Of a DNA stretch of 64,000 nucleotides, positions 8,104 to 16,877 are shown piece after piece (within the stretch, counting starts at the first letter, position 1; every line of letters begins with the position of its first letter). A program made the position numbers and the translations under genes. Under the pieces are notes generated by a model. The model was not told where the DNA came from and ran no database searches. It worked only from the letters and a program-made list of their open reading frames with translations. The stretch covers positions 1 to 64,000 of the forward strand of contig JBCCXL010000001.1 in NCBI GenBank assembly GCA_039191605.1. The letters run 5' to 3'. The DNA is from JBCCXL01 sp039191605. GTDB lineage: Bacteria > Acidobacteriota > Thermoanaerobaculia > Multivoradales > JAHZIX01.

Positions 8104-10668
8104 ATGGGTGCCCTGCTCTCCGCATTCTTTTACGCGGCCCTCGCCGGGATCCTGCTCCTCGTCGCCCGCTGGCTGGGGCTCTCTCCGTCGAAGAGCTCGG
8201 CGGCAATCCTGATCCTGCTGCCGCTGGCGTTCACCGCCTCCGGCTGGGTGCCGGGAAAGACCCTGGCACCTACCGCCAGCCTCGCCACCGTTCCTCCCTG
8301 GACTCATCCGGATCTCGCCTCGGCGATGACCTCCGGCGGCGATCCACCGCACCCTCTCCTCCTCGACCCGCTGTCGCAGATGCTGCCTTGGCGGCAGGCC
8401 GCCCGTAGCCATTGGGGGCTCAACCCCTCACAGGATTCCGGCGCCGCCCTGCTCGGCAACGCGCAGTCGGCGGTCCTCTTCCCCCTCGAGATCCTCGCCC
8501 GCCAGCTTCCTCCCAGCCGCGCGGTCACCTTTACCCAGACCTCGAGACTGCTTCTCGCCGTCCTCGGCCTCTTCCTCCTCGCCCGCGCCCTCGGCGCCGG
8601 CGACCGGGCAGCCCTGCTCGGCGCCACCGCCTATGGCGGCGCTGGGTTCCTCCACCTCTGGCGACTCCACCCTCACTCCTACGTCGCCGCCCTCGCGCCT
8701 TGGATTCTGCTGGCGGCGCTCTTCCTCGCCCGCCGCCCCGGCCCCCGCAGCACCGCGGGCCTCGCTCTCCTCGGTGCCCTCGGCGTCACCGCCGGACATC
8801 CCGAGACCCTGCTCCACGTGGTCCTCTTGGCCATCGCCGTCTGCCTGCCGACGCTGTGGCGACGACAGGGCTGGAGCCGCCGAATCCGGCGGACCCTGCT
8901 CTGGGGCAGCGCTTCGGCTCTTCTCGCCGCGCTGCTCGCTGCCCCTGCCCTGCTGCCCTTCTTGATTCAGCTGGAAGTATCCAAAGAGGCAGCGCTGCGC
9001 GATCAAGCCCCCCCGCTTCAGGTGGTGACGGAGAATGAGGAGCGCTGGCAACGCCTCGCCCCGACCCTCGATCCTTTCGTGCTGGGCGACCCCCGTACAG
9101 CAGACTGGCGCGGCCCTGAGAACCTCACAGAGCTCGCTGGAGGAGCCCTCGCCCCTCTCGCCTGGGCCCTCGCTCTGGCCAGCCTCGCCCGGCGGCGCCA
9201 GCGCGCCCAGAGCCTGCCTTGGCTCCTCCTTGGAGCCCTCGGCCTGGGAATCGCCGTCGGCACCCCCGGCCTCGCCGACGCGGCATCGGCCACTCCGCTG
9301 CTGGCAGATTCTCTGCTCAAGCGCCTTACCCTGTGGTGGGCTCTAGGCTGCAGCGTCGCCGCGGCCCTCGGGGCGCACTGCCTTCTGAGCTCTCGGCCCG
9401 GAAGCTCCGACTTCTCCGAACTCTCCGCCCTTGACGCTGCCAGTTCCAATGCTGTCAGCTCCAGTGCCAGGGAAGTGACCCTCTCGGCCCAAGACTCTCC
9501 GGAATCGCGCCCTGGAGAGCTCCAGCGCGGCGCTTTCTCTCCCCGGACCCTCGCCCTTGCAGGCCTTGCGTTCGCCGCCCTGCTCCCTTGGCTCCTCGAG
9601 GCGAGGCTGCCGATCGCTGAGATCGGGAACGACCACCCCCAGCGCCTGTTGATCACCCTCGGCACCCTCGCCCTCGCGACCTTCGCCCTCTGGATCAGCG
9701 GTAGGCGGAAACGCCTCGGCGCCGGGCTTCTGCTGCTCGGGCTGCTCATCCCGCAGATCCACGCCTTCGCTCGCTACATCCCCCTGGCCCCGACTCAGAG
9801 CTTCTATCCCTCGACGCCGAGCCTCGACTTCCTGCGAGCGGGGCTCCAGCCTGGAGACCGCATCGTCGGCCTAAATTCTGCGCTCACCCCTCACGCGGCG
9901 GCCTTCTTCGATCTCGAGGACATCCGCGGCTACGACCCCATGACCTTCGCCCCCTACTACCAATTCGTCAGCGCCTTCGCAGAGCCGCAGCGCAACCGCT
10001 GGCCGAACGTCCTGGTTTGGAGCCATCCCGCCCTCTCCTACCTCGGCGTGCGCTACATCCTCGATCACCCCACCATGTACGTCTTCCACCATCCGGAGGT
10101 GCTCAAGGTCTACGAGGGGGAGGATGGCCTGCTCTACGAGAACCCTAACCCCTTGCCGCGGCTCTTTCTGCCTCGCCAGGTGGAGGTTTTCGAAAGCGCC
10201 GACCAGGCCCTGGCCCATGCCCAAGGCAATCCAGACTTCGCCCAGACCGCCGCCGCCGCCCCCCCGCCGACAAACCTGGGATCTCGCTTCCTGCGCTGGC
10301 TCGCCCCTCCCTCTACCGATACCCCTTCCCTCCCTCCTCCCGCCCAATACCCCAACGGCGAGGGAGTCATCGAGGATCTGCAGGTCGAGCCGGGACTCAT
10401 CCGAGCCACCCTGCGCACCGAAGGGCTAGCCCTCGCCACCACCAGCCAGCCGGCGATCCCCGGATGGAGCTGCTGGGTAAACGGCCAGCGCGCTCCCCTG
10501 GTGCGGGTCAACGGCGCCTTTCTCGGCGTGCTCTTGACTCCTGGCGACCATCAGGTTGAGATGCGGTACACCATCCCCGCTTGGCGCACTAGCCTTCTCC
10601 TTGCCGGCTGCGGCCTGCTCCTGCTGATTTTTCTCCTGCTTCCCTCCCATTTCCGCAATCCTCTATGA
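8104..10668 (+). CDS. YfhO-like polytopic membrane protein
   Basis: An 854-residue membrane protein with about a dozen hydrophobic helices, a large extracytoplasmic C-terminal region (about 590-820) and a final helix. The loop PPW...LLDPLSQMLPWR near residue 65-100 and the C-terminal GWSCWVNGQRAPLVRVNGAF are hallmarks of YfhO-type (PF09586) GT-C-like proteins. Those proteins are linked to glycosylation of cell-wall or surface polymers. No glycosyltransferase partner is adjacent, and its substrate is unknown. Two odd points: residues about 440-480 form a Ser/Glu-rich low-complexity insertion, and codons 50-56 (VPGKTLAPT) are encoded by a near-exact copy of the window's 18-bp repeat. Confidence 0.8.
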   Translation: MGALLSAFFYAALAGILLLVARWLGLSPSKSSAAILILLPLAFTASGWVPGKTLAPTASLATVPPWTHPDLASAMTSGGDPPHPLLLDPLSQMLPWRQAARSHWGLNPSQDSGAALLGNAQSAVLFPLEILARQLPPSRAVTFTQTSRLLLAVLGLFLLARALGAGDRAALLGATAYGGAGFLHLWRLHPHSYVAALAPWILLAALFLARRPGPRSTAGLALLGALGVTAGHPETLLHVVLLAIAVCLPTLWRRQGWSRRIRRTLLWGSASALLAALLAAPALLPFLIQLEVSKEAALRDQAPPLQVVTENEERWQRLAPTLDPFVLGDPRTADWRGPENLTELAGGALAPLAWALALASLARRRQRAQSLPWLLLGALGLGIAVGTPGLADAASATPLLADSLLKRLTLWWALGCSVAAALGAHCLLSSRPGSSDFSELSALDAASSNAVSSSAREVTLSAQDSPESRPGELQRGAFSPRTLALAGLAFAALLPWLLEARLPIAEIGNDHPQRLLITLGTLALATFALWISGRRKRLGAGLLLLGLLIPQIHAFARYIPLAPTQSFYPSTPSLDFLRAGLQPGDRIVGLNSALTPHAAAFFDLEDIRGYDPMTFAPYYQFVSAFAEPQRNRWPNVLVWSHPALSYLGVRYILDHPTMYVFHHPEVLKVYEGEDGLLYENPNPLPRLFLPRQVEVFESADQALAHAQGNPDFAQTAAAAPPPTNLGSRFLRWLAPPSTDTPSLPPPAQYPNGEGVIEDLQVEPGLIRATLRTEGLALATTSQPAIPGWSCWVNGQRAPLVRVNGAFLGVLLTPGDHQVEMRYTIPAWRTSLLLAGCGLLLLIFLLLPSHFRNPL
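8253..8270. repeat. Repeat-like 18-mer inside the YfhO-like gene
   Basis: GGGAAAGACCCTGGCACC differs by one base from the copies at 16575 and 16620 and lies within coding sequence. The encoded PGKTLAPT fits the expected family sequence, so this may be chance convergence rather than a true insertion. Confidence 0.4.
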
Positions 10669-10679
10669 GCTGAATCTCC

Positions 10680-11450
10680 GTGAAGCTTCTACTCTTCGAC
10701 ATCGACGGCACCTTGATCCGCGCTGGGCGCCAGGTGGGTCCGATCTTCCTGGGTGCCCTGGAAGAGACCTTCGGGCGCCCGGTCCAGTTCGGAAACTACA
10801 GCTTCGCCGGCCGCACCGACTCCCAGATCATCTTCGAGCTGATGGCCCGCAGCGGCGTCTCTCATCAAGAGATCGAGGCCACTCTCCCCGAGATGCGGGA
10901 TTGCTACCTCGAGCGCCTGGAGAGGGATCTCGATCCCCGGCAGATGACCATCTGCCCCGGCGTCGTCCCGCTGCTGCAGCGCCTCTCGCAGCGAGATGAC
11001 GTCGCCCTCGGCCTGCTCACCGGCAACTTCCGACGCGGTGCCTACATCAAATTGGAGCGCCTCGGGCTGGACGAATACTTCCCCATCGGAGCCTTCGGCG
11101 ATGATGGCATCGATCGCTCCGAGCTCCCTCCTATCGCCCTCCAGCGAGCGCGCTCGACCTACCGGCACCCCTTCGACAGCGCCAACACCGTGATCATTGG
11201 AGATACCCCCAACGACATCCGCTGCGCCCGCGACCACGGTATGGCGGTCTACGCCGTAGCCACCGGCACCTATCCCCTCGCCCAGCTAGAAACCGGGGGA
11301 GCCACCTGGACCTACGCCGACCTGGAACCCCTGGAGCAGGCCTTGGGCCTTCGTGACCAAGTCGGCAGCTCAATTCGCTCCAGTAGCTCGGGGAACTCGG
11401 GCAGCTCGGAAAACTCGGGCGACTCCAATCTCCCCAGCGTCCCGACCTGA
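10680..11450 (+). CDS. HAD-superfamily hydrolase (phosphoglycolate-phosphatase-like)
   Basis: A 256-residue protein starting with GTG. The HAD nucleophile motif DIDGT (D7, D9) opens the protein, motif II is LLTGN, and motif III/IV is IIGDTPNDI. A helical cap occupies about 20-90. The fold and motifs indicate a subfamily IA phosphatase for a small phosphorylated metabolite; the substrate is unknown. The last about 25 residues are a Ser/Asn/Gly tail (SSSSGNSGSSENSGDS) made by short DNA duplications and probably disordered. It follows the YfhO-like gene by about 12 nt and precedes a small unknown gene by 11 nt, so all three may be co-transcribed. Confidence 0.85.
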   Translation: MKLLLFDIDGTLIRAGRQVGPIFLGALEETFGRPVQFGNYSFAGRTDSQIIFELMARSGVSHQEIEATLPEMRDCYLERLERDLDPRQMTICPGVVPLLQRLSQRDDVALGLLTGNFRRGAYIKLERLGLDEYFPIGAFGDDGIDRSELPPIALQRARSTYRHPFDSANTVIIGDTPNDIRCARDHGMAVYAVATGTYPLAQLETGGATWTYADLEPLEQALGLRDQVGSSIRSSSSGNSGSSENSGDSNLPSVPT

Positions 11451-11461
11451 GACCTTTCCCC

Positions 11462-11749
11462 ATGGCCACCTCATCCAATCTCGAGCTCGCACCCACCGCT
11501 CGCCGCCAGCTTCAGCGCACCCTCTTGGTAGAGGAAGATGTCCTCGACATCCTTCTCTCGCAGCTCCCGGATCTCCAACAAGCCCCCAGCGGCCCCTGGC
11601 GGCTAGGAACCTACCTTCCTCTTCCGGTGCACCGAGACCATCAATTCCTCTCCCTCGCCTGGGCCGAGGCGACCCTCCACCGCCGAGACGACGGAGGGAT
11701 CGTCGTCACCGAGATCCAAATCCAGCCGGCGGCCGCGGAGAACGCCTAG
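11462..11749 (+). CDS. Hypothetical 95-residue protein
   Basis: I do not recognise this protein. It starts with ATG 11 nt after the HAD phosphatase stop and shares its codon use, so it is probably a real downstream gene. An N-terminal helical half (ARRQLQRTLLVEEDVLDILL) is followed by a beta-rich half (WRLGTYLPLPV, QFLSLAWAEATLH, GGIVVTEIQIQ). No cysteines, membrane segment or signal peptide are present. No Shine-Dalgarno sequence is obvious, which fits translational coupling to the gene before it. Confidence 0.55.
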   Translation: MATSSNLELAPTARRQLQRTLLVEEDVLDILLSQLPDLQQAPSGPWRLGTYLPLPVHRDHQFLSLAWAEATLHRRDDGGIVVTEIQIQPAAAENA

Positions 11750-11814
11750 ACTTAGATACCTAGAGCTGAATGCCCTGACGGGAGTACCCAGACGGGAATA
11801 CCTAGAGTCTCAGC

Positions 11815-12717
11815 TCACCCTCGACCCAAAGCTCTGCGGAACCACACCTGAGTTTGGTTGAAGACTTCGATCAGCTGAGGATTCGGGCCGTCGAAGGGAT
11901 GGCGAGCTCCAAAGGTATGCCCCGCCCCCGGGATCACTCGCAGCTGCCGGTTCCCTGCCCCCGCCTCTCGATCCAGGCGGCGGGCATCCGCCTCGCTCAC
12001 CGTGGCGTCGTCTTCGCCGTGCAGGATCAGCCACGGCGCGTTGATTTTTGAGGCCGCCGCCGCGGGCTCCAGCTCATCTCCCCGAGCCTCCAGCTCCTCC
12101 AGCGCCTCGACGTCGATTTCCAGGCGCTGTCCGGTACGCCCATTGACCACCTCCAGCACGCCATCGCGCCGCCACTGCTGGATCGCCTGCTCACTGAAGC
12201 GGTGGAAGCTCGCCACCGCCGCCCAGGTGACGAGAGCCTTCACTCGCCCCCCCACCTGCGCTCCAGCGCTAGCCAGAATCGAGGCGCCTCCTCCCCGACT
12301 ATGCCCCAGCAGCCCGAGGCGCTCACCGTCGATACGCTCTGGATCGGCGCTCTCTGCGGCGAAGCGAATCACCGCCTCGAGATCTGCGACGTCTCCGCCG
12401 AAGGTCGCGCGACGAAAGGCATCCAAATCGGTAACTCGCTCGTCACCGATGGCCATCCCGCTGCCGCTGAAATTGAAGCTCAGCACCGCGAAGCCCCGCT
12501 GCTCCAGAAGGTTCACCAACGGGGGAAAGAATCCCCAGTCTAAAAAGCCCTTGAATCCATGGGCCACGACGATCACCGGGCGGCGGCCGGCCCGGGAGGG
12601 CAGCGTGAGACGCCCCTCGAGGGCAGCGCGGCCCGGTACCGGAATCGAGACCAATCGAGCTTGTTCTGCTGCGGAAGATGACTGCGTTGCGGAAGAGAGG
12701 TCGCTCATGATCACCAT
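11815..12717 (-). CDS. Alpha/beta hydrolase (dienelactone-hydrolase-like)
   Basis: An about 300-residue serine hydrolase. The nucleophile elbow is GHSRGG, the acid is probably the aspartate in LHGEDDATV, and the histidine is in GAGHTFGARHPF. The oxyanion region is HGFKGFLDWGFF near residue 50, typical of the S9/DLH-like cytoplasmic hydrolases that act on esters or peptides. The chosen ATG (12717) has GGAAG 11 nt upstream; an ATG three codons later (12708) is equally possible, and a longer TTG start is less likely. The gene diverges from ygfZ with only a short spacer. Substrate unknown. Confidence 0.82.
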   Translation of the reverse strand: MVIMSDLSSATQSSSAAEQARLVSIPVPGRAALEGRLTLPSRAGRRPVIVVAHGFKGFLDWGFFPPLVNLLEQRGFAVLSFNFSGSGMAIGDERVTDLDAFRRATFGGDVADLEAVIRFAAESADPERIDGERLGLLGHSRGGGASILASAGAQVGGRVKALVTWAAVASFHRFSEQAIQQWRRDGVLEVVNGRTGQRLEIDVEALEELEARGDELEPAAAASKINAPWLILHGEDDATVSEADARRLDREAGAGNRQLRVIPGAGHTFGARHPFDGPNPQLIEVFNQTQVWFRRALGRG

Positions 12718-12834
12718 TCTAGCCGCATCTTCCAGCGCACCTTCCAACCTTGAACCGTCCGCGACCTGCCCCCCTCGGATCGCCCCCCGATGCTCCCCTC
12801 CCGACTACCCCCCGGAAGAACCAAGCTTGCTACA

Positions 12835-13947
12835 ATGCTGACCATGCTCCCCTCCATCGATGGCTTGCTGCCTGAAGACCACCGAAGCACCCTCGCATCC
12901 CTCGGCGCCCAGTGGTCAAACGAGACCCAGAGGCCGGACGAAAATAGTCTTCCCACGAGCTTCGGCGACCCGGAACGCGAAGCGCGGGCGCTGCACGAGT
13001 CTTGCGCCGTGAGCCTCAGCTCCAATCAGCGTCTCGACCTCGAGGGGTCGGACCGAGGTCGCTTTCTCCAGGGGCAGGTGACCTGTGACGTCGAAGCGCT
13101 ACAGAGCGGCGAAGGGACCTACGGCTTCTTCACTACCGCCAAGGGGCGAATCGAGGCCGACGTCGTGGTCTGCGCGGCGCAAGACCGCCTGATCTTGAGC
13201 GTCCCCTTCGGCACCGCGCCCAATCTCGCTCAGCGCCTCGAGAAATATGTCCTCATCGACGATGTCCGAGTGCTTCAACCTCCCAGCGCGGCGCTCCTGC
13301 TCTGCGGAGCCGAAGCCGAGAGCTTCCTGAACCAGATCCTGGAGGAACCCGTCGCTGACTCCCCTTGGTCAGGACTCTCCACCACCACCCTGTCGGGCTC
13401 TTCCCAAGAGGCCGCCTGGGTTCTGCGCCGCCAGGATCTCGGAGCTCCAGCCTTCGAGATCTGGCTCCGGGACCCCCAGCACCGAATCGAGCTCTTCTCC
13501 CAATTCATAGAGCGCGGGGCGCTCCCGGCGGGCACCGCCAGTCTCGAAGCGCTTCGCATCGCCGTCGGCGAACCCCGCTTCGGTGCTGACTTCGGGCCAA
13601 AGACCTTGCCCCAAGAAACCGGCAGAGAAGACGCCGTCAGCTATACCAAGGGGTGTTACCTCGGCCAGGAGGTCGTCGCTCGCCTGCACTACCGCGGCCA
13701 GGTCGCAAAGCAGATTCGGTCCCTGCGGCTGGAGGGCCCTGATCTCGCGGGAATGGACCTCGACGGCGCTGAGCTGCAATTCGAGGGCCGCAGCGCCGGC
13801 CGCTTGACCAGCATCACCGCTTGGGGGCCGCCAAACTTCGAGAGCCATCCACAGCGTCGCTGGGCCCTCGCCATGGTCGCGCGCCGCGCCTTTGACAGCG
13901 GCACCGAGCTCCAGCTCACCGCAGGAGCCCGCGCGGTCGTCCTCTGA
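12835..13947 (+). CDS. ygfZ: YgfZ/GcvT-like folate-binding protein
   Basis: A protein of about 370 residues with the YgfZ signature KGCYLGQEVVAR (around residue 272) and the GcvT-like fold. The N-terminal segment RLDLEGSDRGRFLQGQVTCDV is typical of the family. YgfZ uses tetrahydrofolate and helps assemble or repair certain Fe-S enzymes, such as MiaB. The start is uncertain: ATG at 12790, 12835 and 12844 are all in frame and none has a good Shine-Dalgarno sequence. The first about 15 codons of the longest version look non-conserved. An A-type Fe-S carrier gene lies 1 kb downstream, beyond an aquaporin gene. Confidence 0.88.
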   Translation: MLTMLPSIDGLLPEDHRSTLASLGAQWSNETQRPDENSLPTSFGDPEREARALHESCAVSLSSNQRLDLEGSDRGRFLQGQVTCDVEALQSGEGTYGFFTTAKGRIEADVVVCAAQDRLILSVPFGTAPNLAQRLEKYVLIDDVRVLQPPSAALLLCGAEAESFLNQILEEPVADSPWSGLSTTTLSGSSQEAAWVLRRQDLGAPAFEIWLRDPQHRIELFSQFIERGALPAGTASLEALRIAVGEPRFGADFGPKTLPQETGREDAVSYTKGCYLGQEVVARLHYRGQVAKQIRSLRLEGPDLAGMDLDGAELQFEGRSAGRLTSITAWGPPNFESHPQRRWALAMVARRAFDSGTELQLTAGARAVVL

Positions 13948-14073
13948 CCGCCCACCCTTCTTCGCCATGGGGGCTCGAGGCCGCAGAGCTTGCAACCGCG
14001 CCCCCCGCTGCGGCGCTCTAGAGCCCTGGCGCGCTCTGACTGCCCAAACTTCTCTTGCAAGATTTTCTATGCA

Positions 14074-14094
14074 CTCGGAGTCCGTGACTCCGAG
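14074..14094. other. Perfect 9-bp inverted repeat upstream of the aquaporin gene
   Basis: CTCGGAGTC and GACTCCGAG are separated by CGT, forming a tight hairpin or dyad. It lies 127 nt after ygfZ and 84 nt before the aquaporin start. No T-run follows, so it may be an operator or leader stem rather than an intrinsic terminator. Confidence 0.5.
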
Positions 14095-14178
14095 GCTATT
14101 TCATCGTGATCCACGGGACGCCGCCCGAGGGCCTCAGCCCTCGACCGAGCGAGCCCCTACTGGAGGAGTACCGTCATC

Positions 14179-14853
14179 ATGAGCTCACTTTCCAAGGCCC
14201 TCGTGGCCGAGTTCATCGGAACCTTCGCACTTATCTTCATCGGCGCCGGCGCCGGCGCCCTGGGCATCGGCGGCTTGGTGGGAGTCGCCCTTGCCCACGG
14301 CCTCGTGGTGGTTGGCTTCGCCTACGCCTATGGCCATATTTCCGGCACCCACATCAACCCTGCCGTCACTATCGGTCTGCTGGTCGGCGGCGCCATCGAC
14401 ACCACCAAGGCCATCGCCTACATCGTCGTGCAGCTGCTCGGCGGCATCGCCGGAGCCTATGCTCTAGCCTTCGCCCTCGGCGGGACCGACACCGGCCTCG
14501 GCGCTACCGTTCTCGCCTCGGGACTCGACGTCGGCAGCGCGACCATCACCGTATCCCCCGCCGCCGGCTTCTTCATCGAGCTGGTGCTCACCTTCTTCCT
14601 GGTCAACACCGTCTTCCACACCGCCGTCAGCGGCAAGGGAGGCCAGTTCGCCGGCCTCGCCATCGGCCTGACCCTGGTCTTCTGCATCTTGTTGGGCGGC
14701 CCCCTCACCGGCGCCAGCCTCAACCCCGCCCGTACCCTGGGCCCGGCCCTCGCCGCCGGCAACTTCGCTGACATCTGGCTCTACTTCGTTGGCCCGCCCC
14801 TCGGCGGAATCCTCGCGGCGCTAGTCTACCGAACCATCGGCAAGGAAAGCTGA
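14179..14853 (+). CDS. MIP-family aquaporin
   Basis: A 224-residue channel protein with six membrane helices and two pore half-helices. The two NPA boxes are at 60-62 (GTHINPAVT) and 182-184 (GASLNPARTLGP); R185 supplies the selectivity-filter arginine. NPAR is followed by Thr rather than the Asp of glycerol facilitators, which favours water (AqpZ-like) transport. However, the usual AqpZ histidine in helix 5 is not evident, so other small neutral solutes cannot be excluded. GGAGGA lies about 11 nt upstream of the ATG. The gene converges with the Fe-S carrier gene and shares a bidirectional terminator with it. Confidence 0.9.
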   Translation: MSSLSKALVAEFIGTFALIFIGAGAGALGIGGLVGVALAHGLVVVGFAYAYGHISGTHINPAVTIGLLVGGAIDTTKAIAYIVVQLLGGIAGAYALAFALGGTDTGLGATVLASGLDVGSATITVSPAAGFFIELVLTFFLVNTVFHTAVSGKGGQFAGLAIGLTLVFCILLGGPLTGASLNPARTLGPALAAGNFADIWLYFVGPPLGGILAALVYRTIGKES

Positions 14854-14911
14854 CCCCAACCCTCTGCCGGACGCCTAGCTCGAAGAAGCAAAAGGGCAAA
14901 AGGCACCCAAC

Positions 14912-14950
14912 AAAAAAGCGCCGCGGATCGCAGAATCCGCGGCGCTTCTT
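14912..14950. terminator. Bidirectional intrinsic terminator
   Basis: A perfect 13-bp stem (14916-14928 with 14935-14947) encloses the loop CGCAGA. The minus-strand side is followed by a T6 run and the plus side by TTCTTC. It separates the convergent aquaporin and A-type carrier genes and would stop both, most strongly on the minus strand. Confidence 0.9.
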
Positions 14951-14978
14951 CGCTTCTAGCGAGCTCGAAGGGCTCGTT

Positions 14979-15368
14979 CTACACCGAGAACGACGATCCG
15001 CAGCCGCAGCTCCCAACCGCCTTGGGGTTGTTGAACTTGAAGCCAGCGCCGGTTTTTCCGAGCACGTAGTCGATCTCCGTACCCTCGAGATAACGAGCGC
15101 TCACGGCGTCTACGAGGACCTGCAGGTCTCCCTGCATGTAGACCCAATCGTTGTCTCTCGTCTCGTTCTCGAAGTCTAGAGCGTACTCAAACCCGCTACA
15201 GCCTCCCCCTCTCACCGCAATCCGCAAGCCGTGGTTCTCGTCGATCTGTTCCTGGTCACGAGTCAGCTTGACCATCGTGACGGCCTTCTCGGTCAGGCGA
15301 ACAGGAATGTACTCCCCGCTAGGGGCTTCCTGCGCGGTCGCTACAGAATTTGCCGACGTGGTATCCAT
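14979..15368 (-). CDS. erpA: A-type iron-sulfur carrier (HesB/IscA/ErpA)
   Basis: A 129-residue protein with the three invariant cysteines of A-type carriers: C57 in GGGCSGFEY, and C121 and C123 in GSCGCGSSF. These bind and transfer Fe-S clusters to apoproteins. The acidic segment ALDFENETRDND and the name assignment are ErpA/IscA-like; the exact paralogue cannot be settled without comparison. AGGAGA precedes the ATG at good spacing. The first 20 residues form a short unstructured extension. A possible sigma70 promoter is seen about 160 nt upstream. The proximity to ygfZ hints at a local Fe-S maturation theme. Confidence 0.88.
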   Translation of the reverse strand: MDTTSANSVATAQEAPSGEYIPVRLTEKAVTMVKLTRDQEQIDENHGLRIAVRGGGCSGFEYALDFENETRDNDWVYMQGDLQVLVDAVSARYLEGTEIDYVLGKTGAGFKFNNPKAVGSCGCGSSFSV

Positions 15369-15527
15369 GATTGCAATCTCCTATCTTTGAACGACGCGGC
15401 ACCGATCGATCGGAAGAGGACAATGGGGCAGAGCTGCAGAAATAGAGCGCTGCGGAAGGTGAAGTGTCGGTTCGCGTCGCGAGCGATCCCCGACGGAAAA
15501 ATCAGGAGTTGCTCGACAGACCCTCAG

Positions 15528-15557
15528 ACATTAGCTTCCTCGGCGCGGCGAAGTCAA
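15528..15557 (-). promoter_or_regulatory. Possible sigma70 promoter for the A-type carrier gene
   Basis: On the minus strand TTGACT (15552-15557) and TAATGT (15528-15533) are separated by 18 nt. The -35 is good and the -10 is moderate. The predicted transcript would have a leader of about 150 nt. A GTTCATGAAC palindrome lies just upstream at 15564-15573. Confidence 0.3.
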
Positions 15558-15814
15558 TTCACTGTTCATGAACTCCCTATAACCGCACCGCTGCAGATCT
15601 TTGTTCCCCTTCGTCTCAACAAAATCTCACTTACACCCTGAAGACCATCGACTACGCGAGTCAGCGCGAACCTACTGGTATACGGTAGGGGAGCTCCCTC
15701 TCGGGATTCGCCCATCGCACTCTCATTTCGAAGCGATCCAGCGGGAATTTCGCCCCAGATAGATCCTTCCCCACTCAAGCACACCTCATCGAAGAACAGT
15801 AGCGAGCCTCCAAA

Positions 15815-16522
15815 ATGTTCCGCGCCCTTTTGCTCGACTTCAACGGCATCCTGCTTGATGACGAGCCTCTGCATCTCGAGCTGCTGAATCGAATCTTGAC
15901 GGAAGAGGGGATCCCTTCCATCGAAACCTCCCTGGAAGACATCATCGGGAGAACCGACCAGGACTTCCTGACAGCGACCCTCTCCGCTCACGATCGAGCA
16001 GCGGACCCCAGCCTGGTGATGCGCTTGGTGATCCGCAAGGCCACTTATTATCAGGAGGCGGTGCGCCGCAATGGCTATAGCTTCTTCGAAGGAGCCCAGA
16101 ATCTTTTGCAGCAGGCGCGAGACGCGGAGCTTGCTGTCGGCGTGGTGAGCGGAGCTCTGCGGCAAGAGATCGAAGATGCCCTCGGCCAAATCGGTGCCCT
16201 CGACGGCATCAAGTTCATCATCAGCTCCGAGGATGTCGAGCGCGGAAAGCCCGACCCGGAAGGCTATATCCTGGGGCTCAACAACCTCAACAGCCTCTCT
16301 CCCCTTCCAACGCGATTGATTCACCCCCACGAGGTTCTAGCCATCGAAGATACTCCGGCGGGCCTTTCCGCGGCGAACGACGCTGGCTTGTTTACGGTGG
16401 GTATAGCTCATACCTTCCCAGAGGAAACCCTCGCCCAGTTGGCGAGCGCGACCCACCCCAGCCTCACCGACCTAGACCTCGAAGCTCTGGAAGAGCTCTA
16501 CCGAAGGCATAGCGCCTCCTAA
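15815..16522 (+). CDS. HAD-superfamily phosphatase/mutase with DxN active site
   Basis: A 235-residue HAD IA hydrolase of the beta-phosphoglucomutase/CbbY type, with a helical cap at about 18-90. The nucleophile motif is DFNGILLDDEPLH: D8 is kept, but the usual second aspartate is Asn (N10). Motif II is VVSGAL, motif III is the Lys of RGKPDPEGY, and motif IV is AIEDTPAGL. The D-to-N change removes the normal general acid/base, so catalysis may be altered or the protein may act on other substrates. DFNG-type HADs do occur naturally. The preceding 446 nt contain no gene, only the carrier-gene promoter region. Confidence 0.85.
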   Translation: MFRALLLDFNGILLDDEPLHLELLNRILTEEGIPSIETSLEDIIGRTDQDFLTATLSAHDRAADPSLVMRLVIRKATYYQEAVRRNGYSFFEGAQNLLQQARDAELAVGVVSGALRQEIEDALGQIGALDGIKFIISSEDVERGKPDPEGYILGLNNLNSLSPLPTRLIHPHEVLAIEDTPAGLSAANDAGLFTVGIAHTFPEETLAQLASATHPSLTDLDLEALEELYRRHSAS

Positions 16523-16574
16523 GCCCGCAGACACGCCGCGGGCAGGGCAAACCACAGCCGGTAGAAGTCCGCTG

Positions 16575-16592
16575 GGGAAAGTCCCTGGCACC
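16575..16592. repeat. Interspersed 18-bp repeat, copy 3
   Basis: GGGAAAGTCCCTGGCACC, one base from the consensus, in the 355-nt spacer between the HAD gene and tdk. This spacer holds three repeat copies and an 11-bp tandem array and no gene that I can support. Confidence 0.85.
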
Positions 16593-16619
16593 TCTTCAGC
16601 GCTAACTCTTCGGCAGCCT

Positions 16620-16637
16620 GGGAAAGTCCCTGGCACC
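16620..16637. repeat. Interspersed 18-bp repeat, copy 4
   Basis: Identical to copy 3 and in the same orientation, 45 nt further on. The 45-nt period equals that of the array at 36879-36986, although the sequence between copies differs. Confidence 0.85.
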
Positions 16638-16660
16638 CCTTCCAAGGCCACTTCTTCGAC

Positions 16661-16691
16661 AGCCATAGGGCAGCCATAGGGCAGCCATAGG
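16661..16691. repeat. 11-bp tandem repeat
   Basis: The unit AGCCATAGGGC occurs 2.8 times head to tail between repeat copies 4 and 5. Unit length is not a multiple of three, and no gene reads through it. Confidence 0.8.
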
Positions 16692-16706
16692 AATGTCCCT
16701 GGCACC
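16689..16706. repeat. Interspersed 18-bp repeat, copy 5 (degenerate)
   Basis: AGGAATGTCCCTGGCACC; its 5' part merges with the 11-bp tandem array, while the 3' half TCCCTGGCACC is intact. Confidence 0.7.
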
Positions 16707-16877
16707 TGCCCAAGCAGATAGAACAAAACGACTTACGGTGCATTCGCACCCTTCTTCAGCCGTTCACCTCGCTCACTTCCTCGATCGCCCCGTGGCGATG
16801 CCTCGCCGATGCGCTCGCCACTGAGCCCACCTATGAACCCGCCAATGCGATAGCATCGTCGACCTTTCGAGGTGGCC

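Noticed and set aside
12831..12836. TACAAT as a -10 box for ygfZ
   Set aside because: No acceptable -35 lies 16-18 nt upstream, and the box overlaps a candidate start codon.
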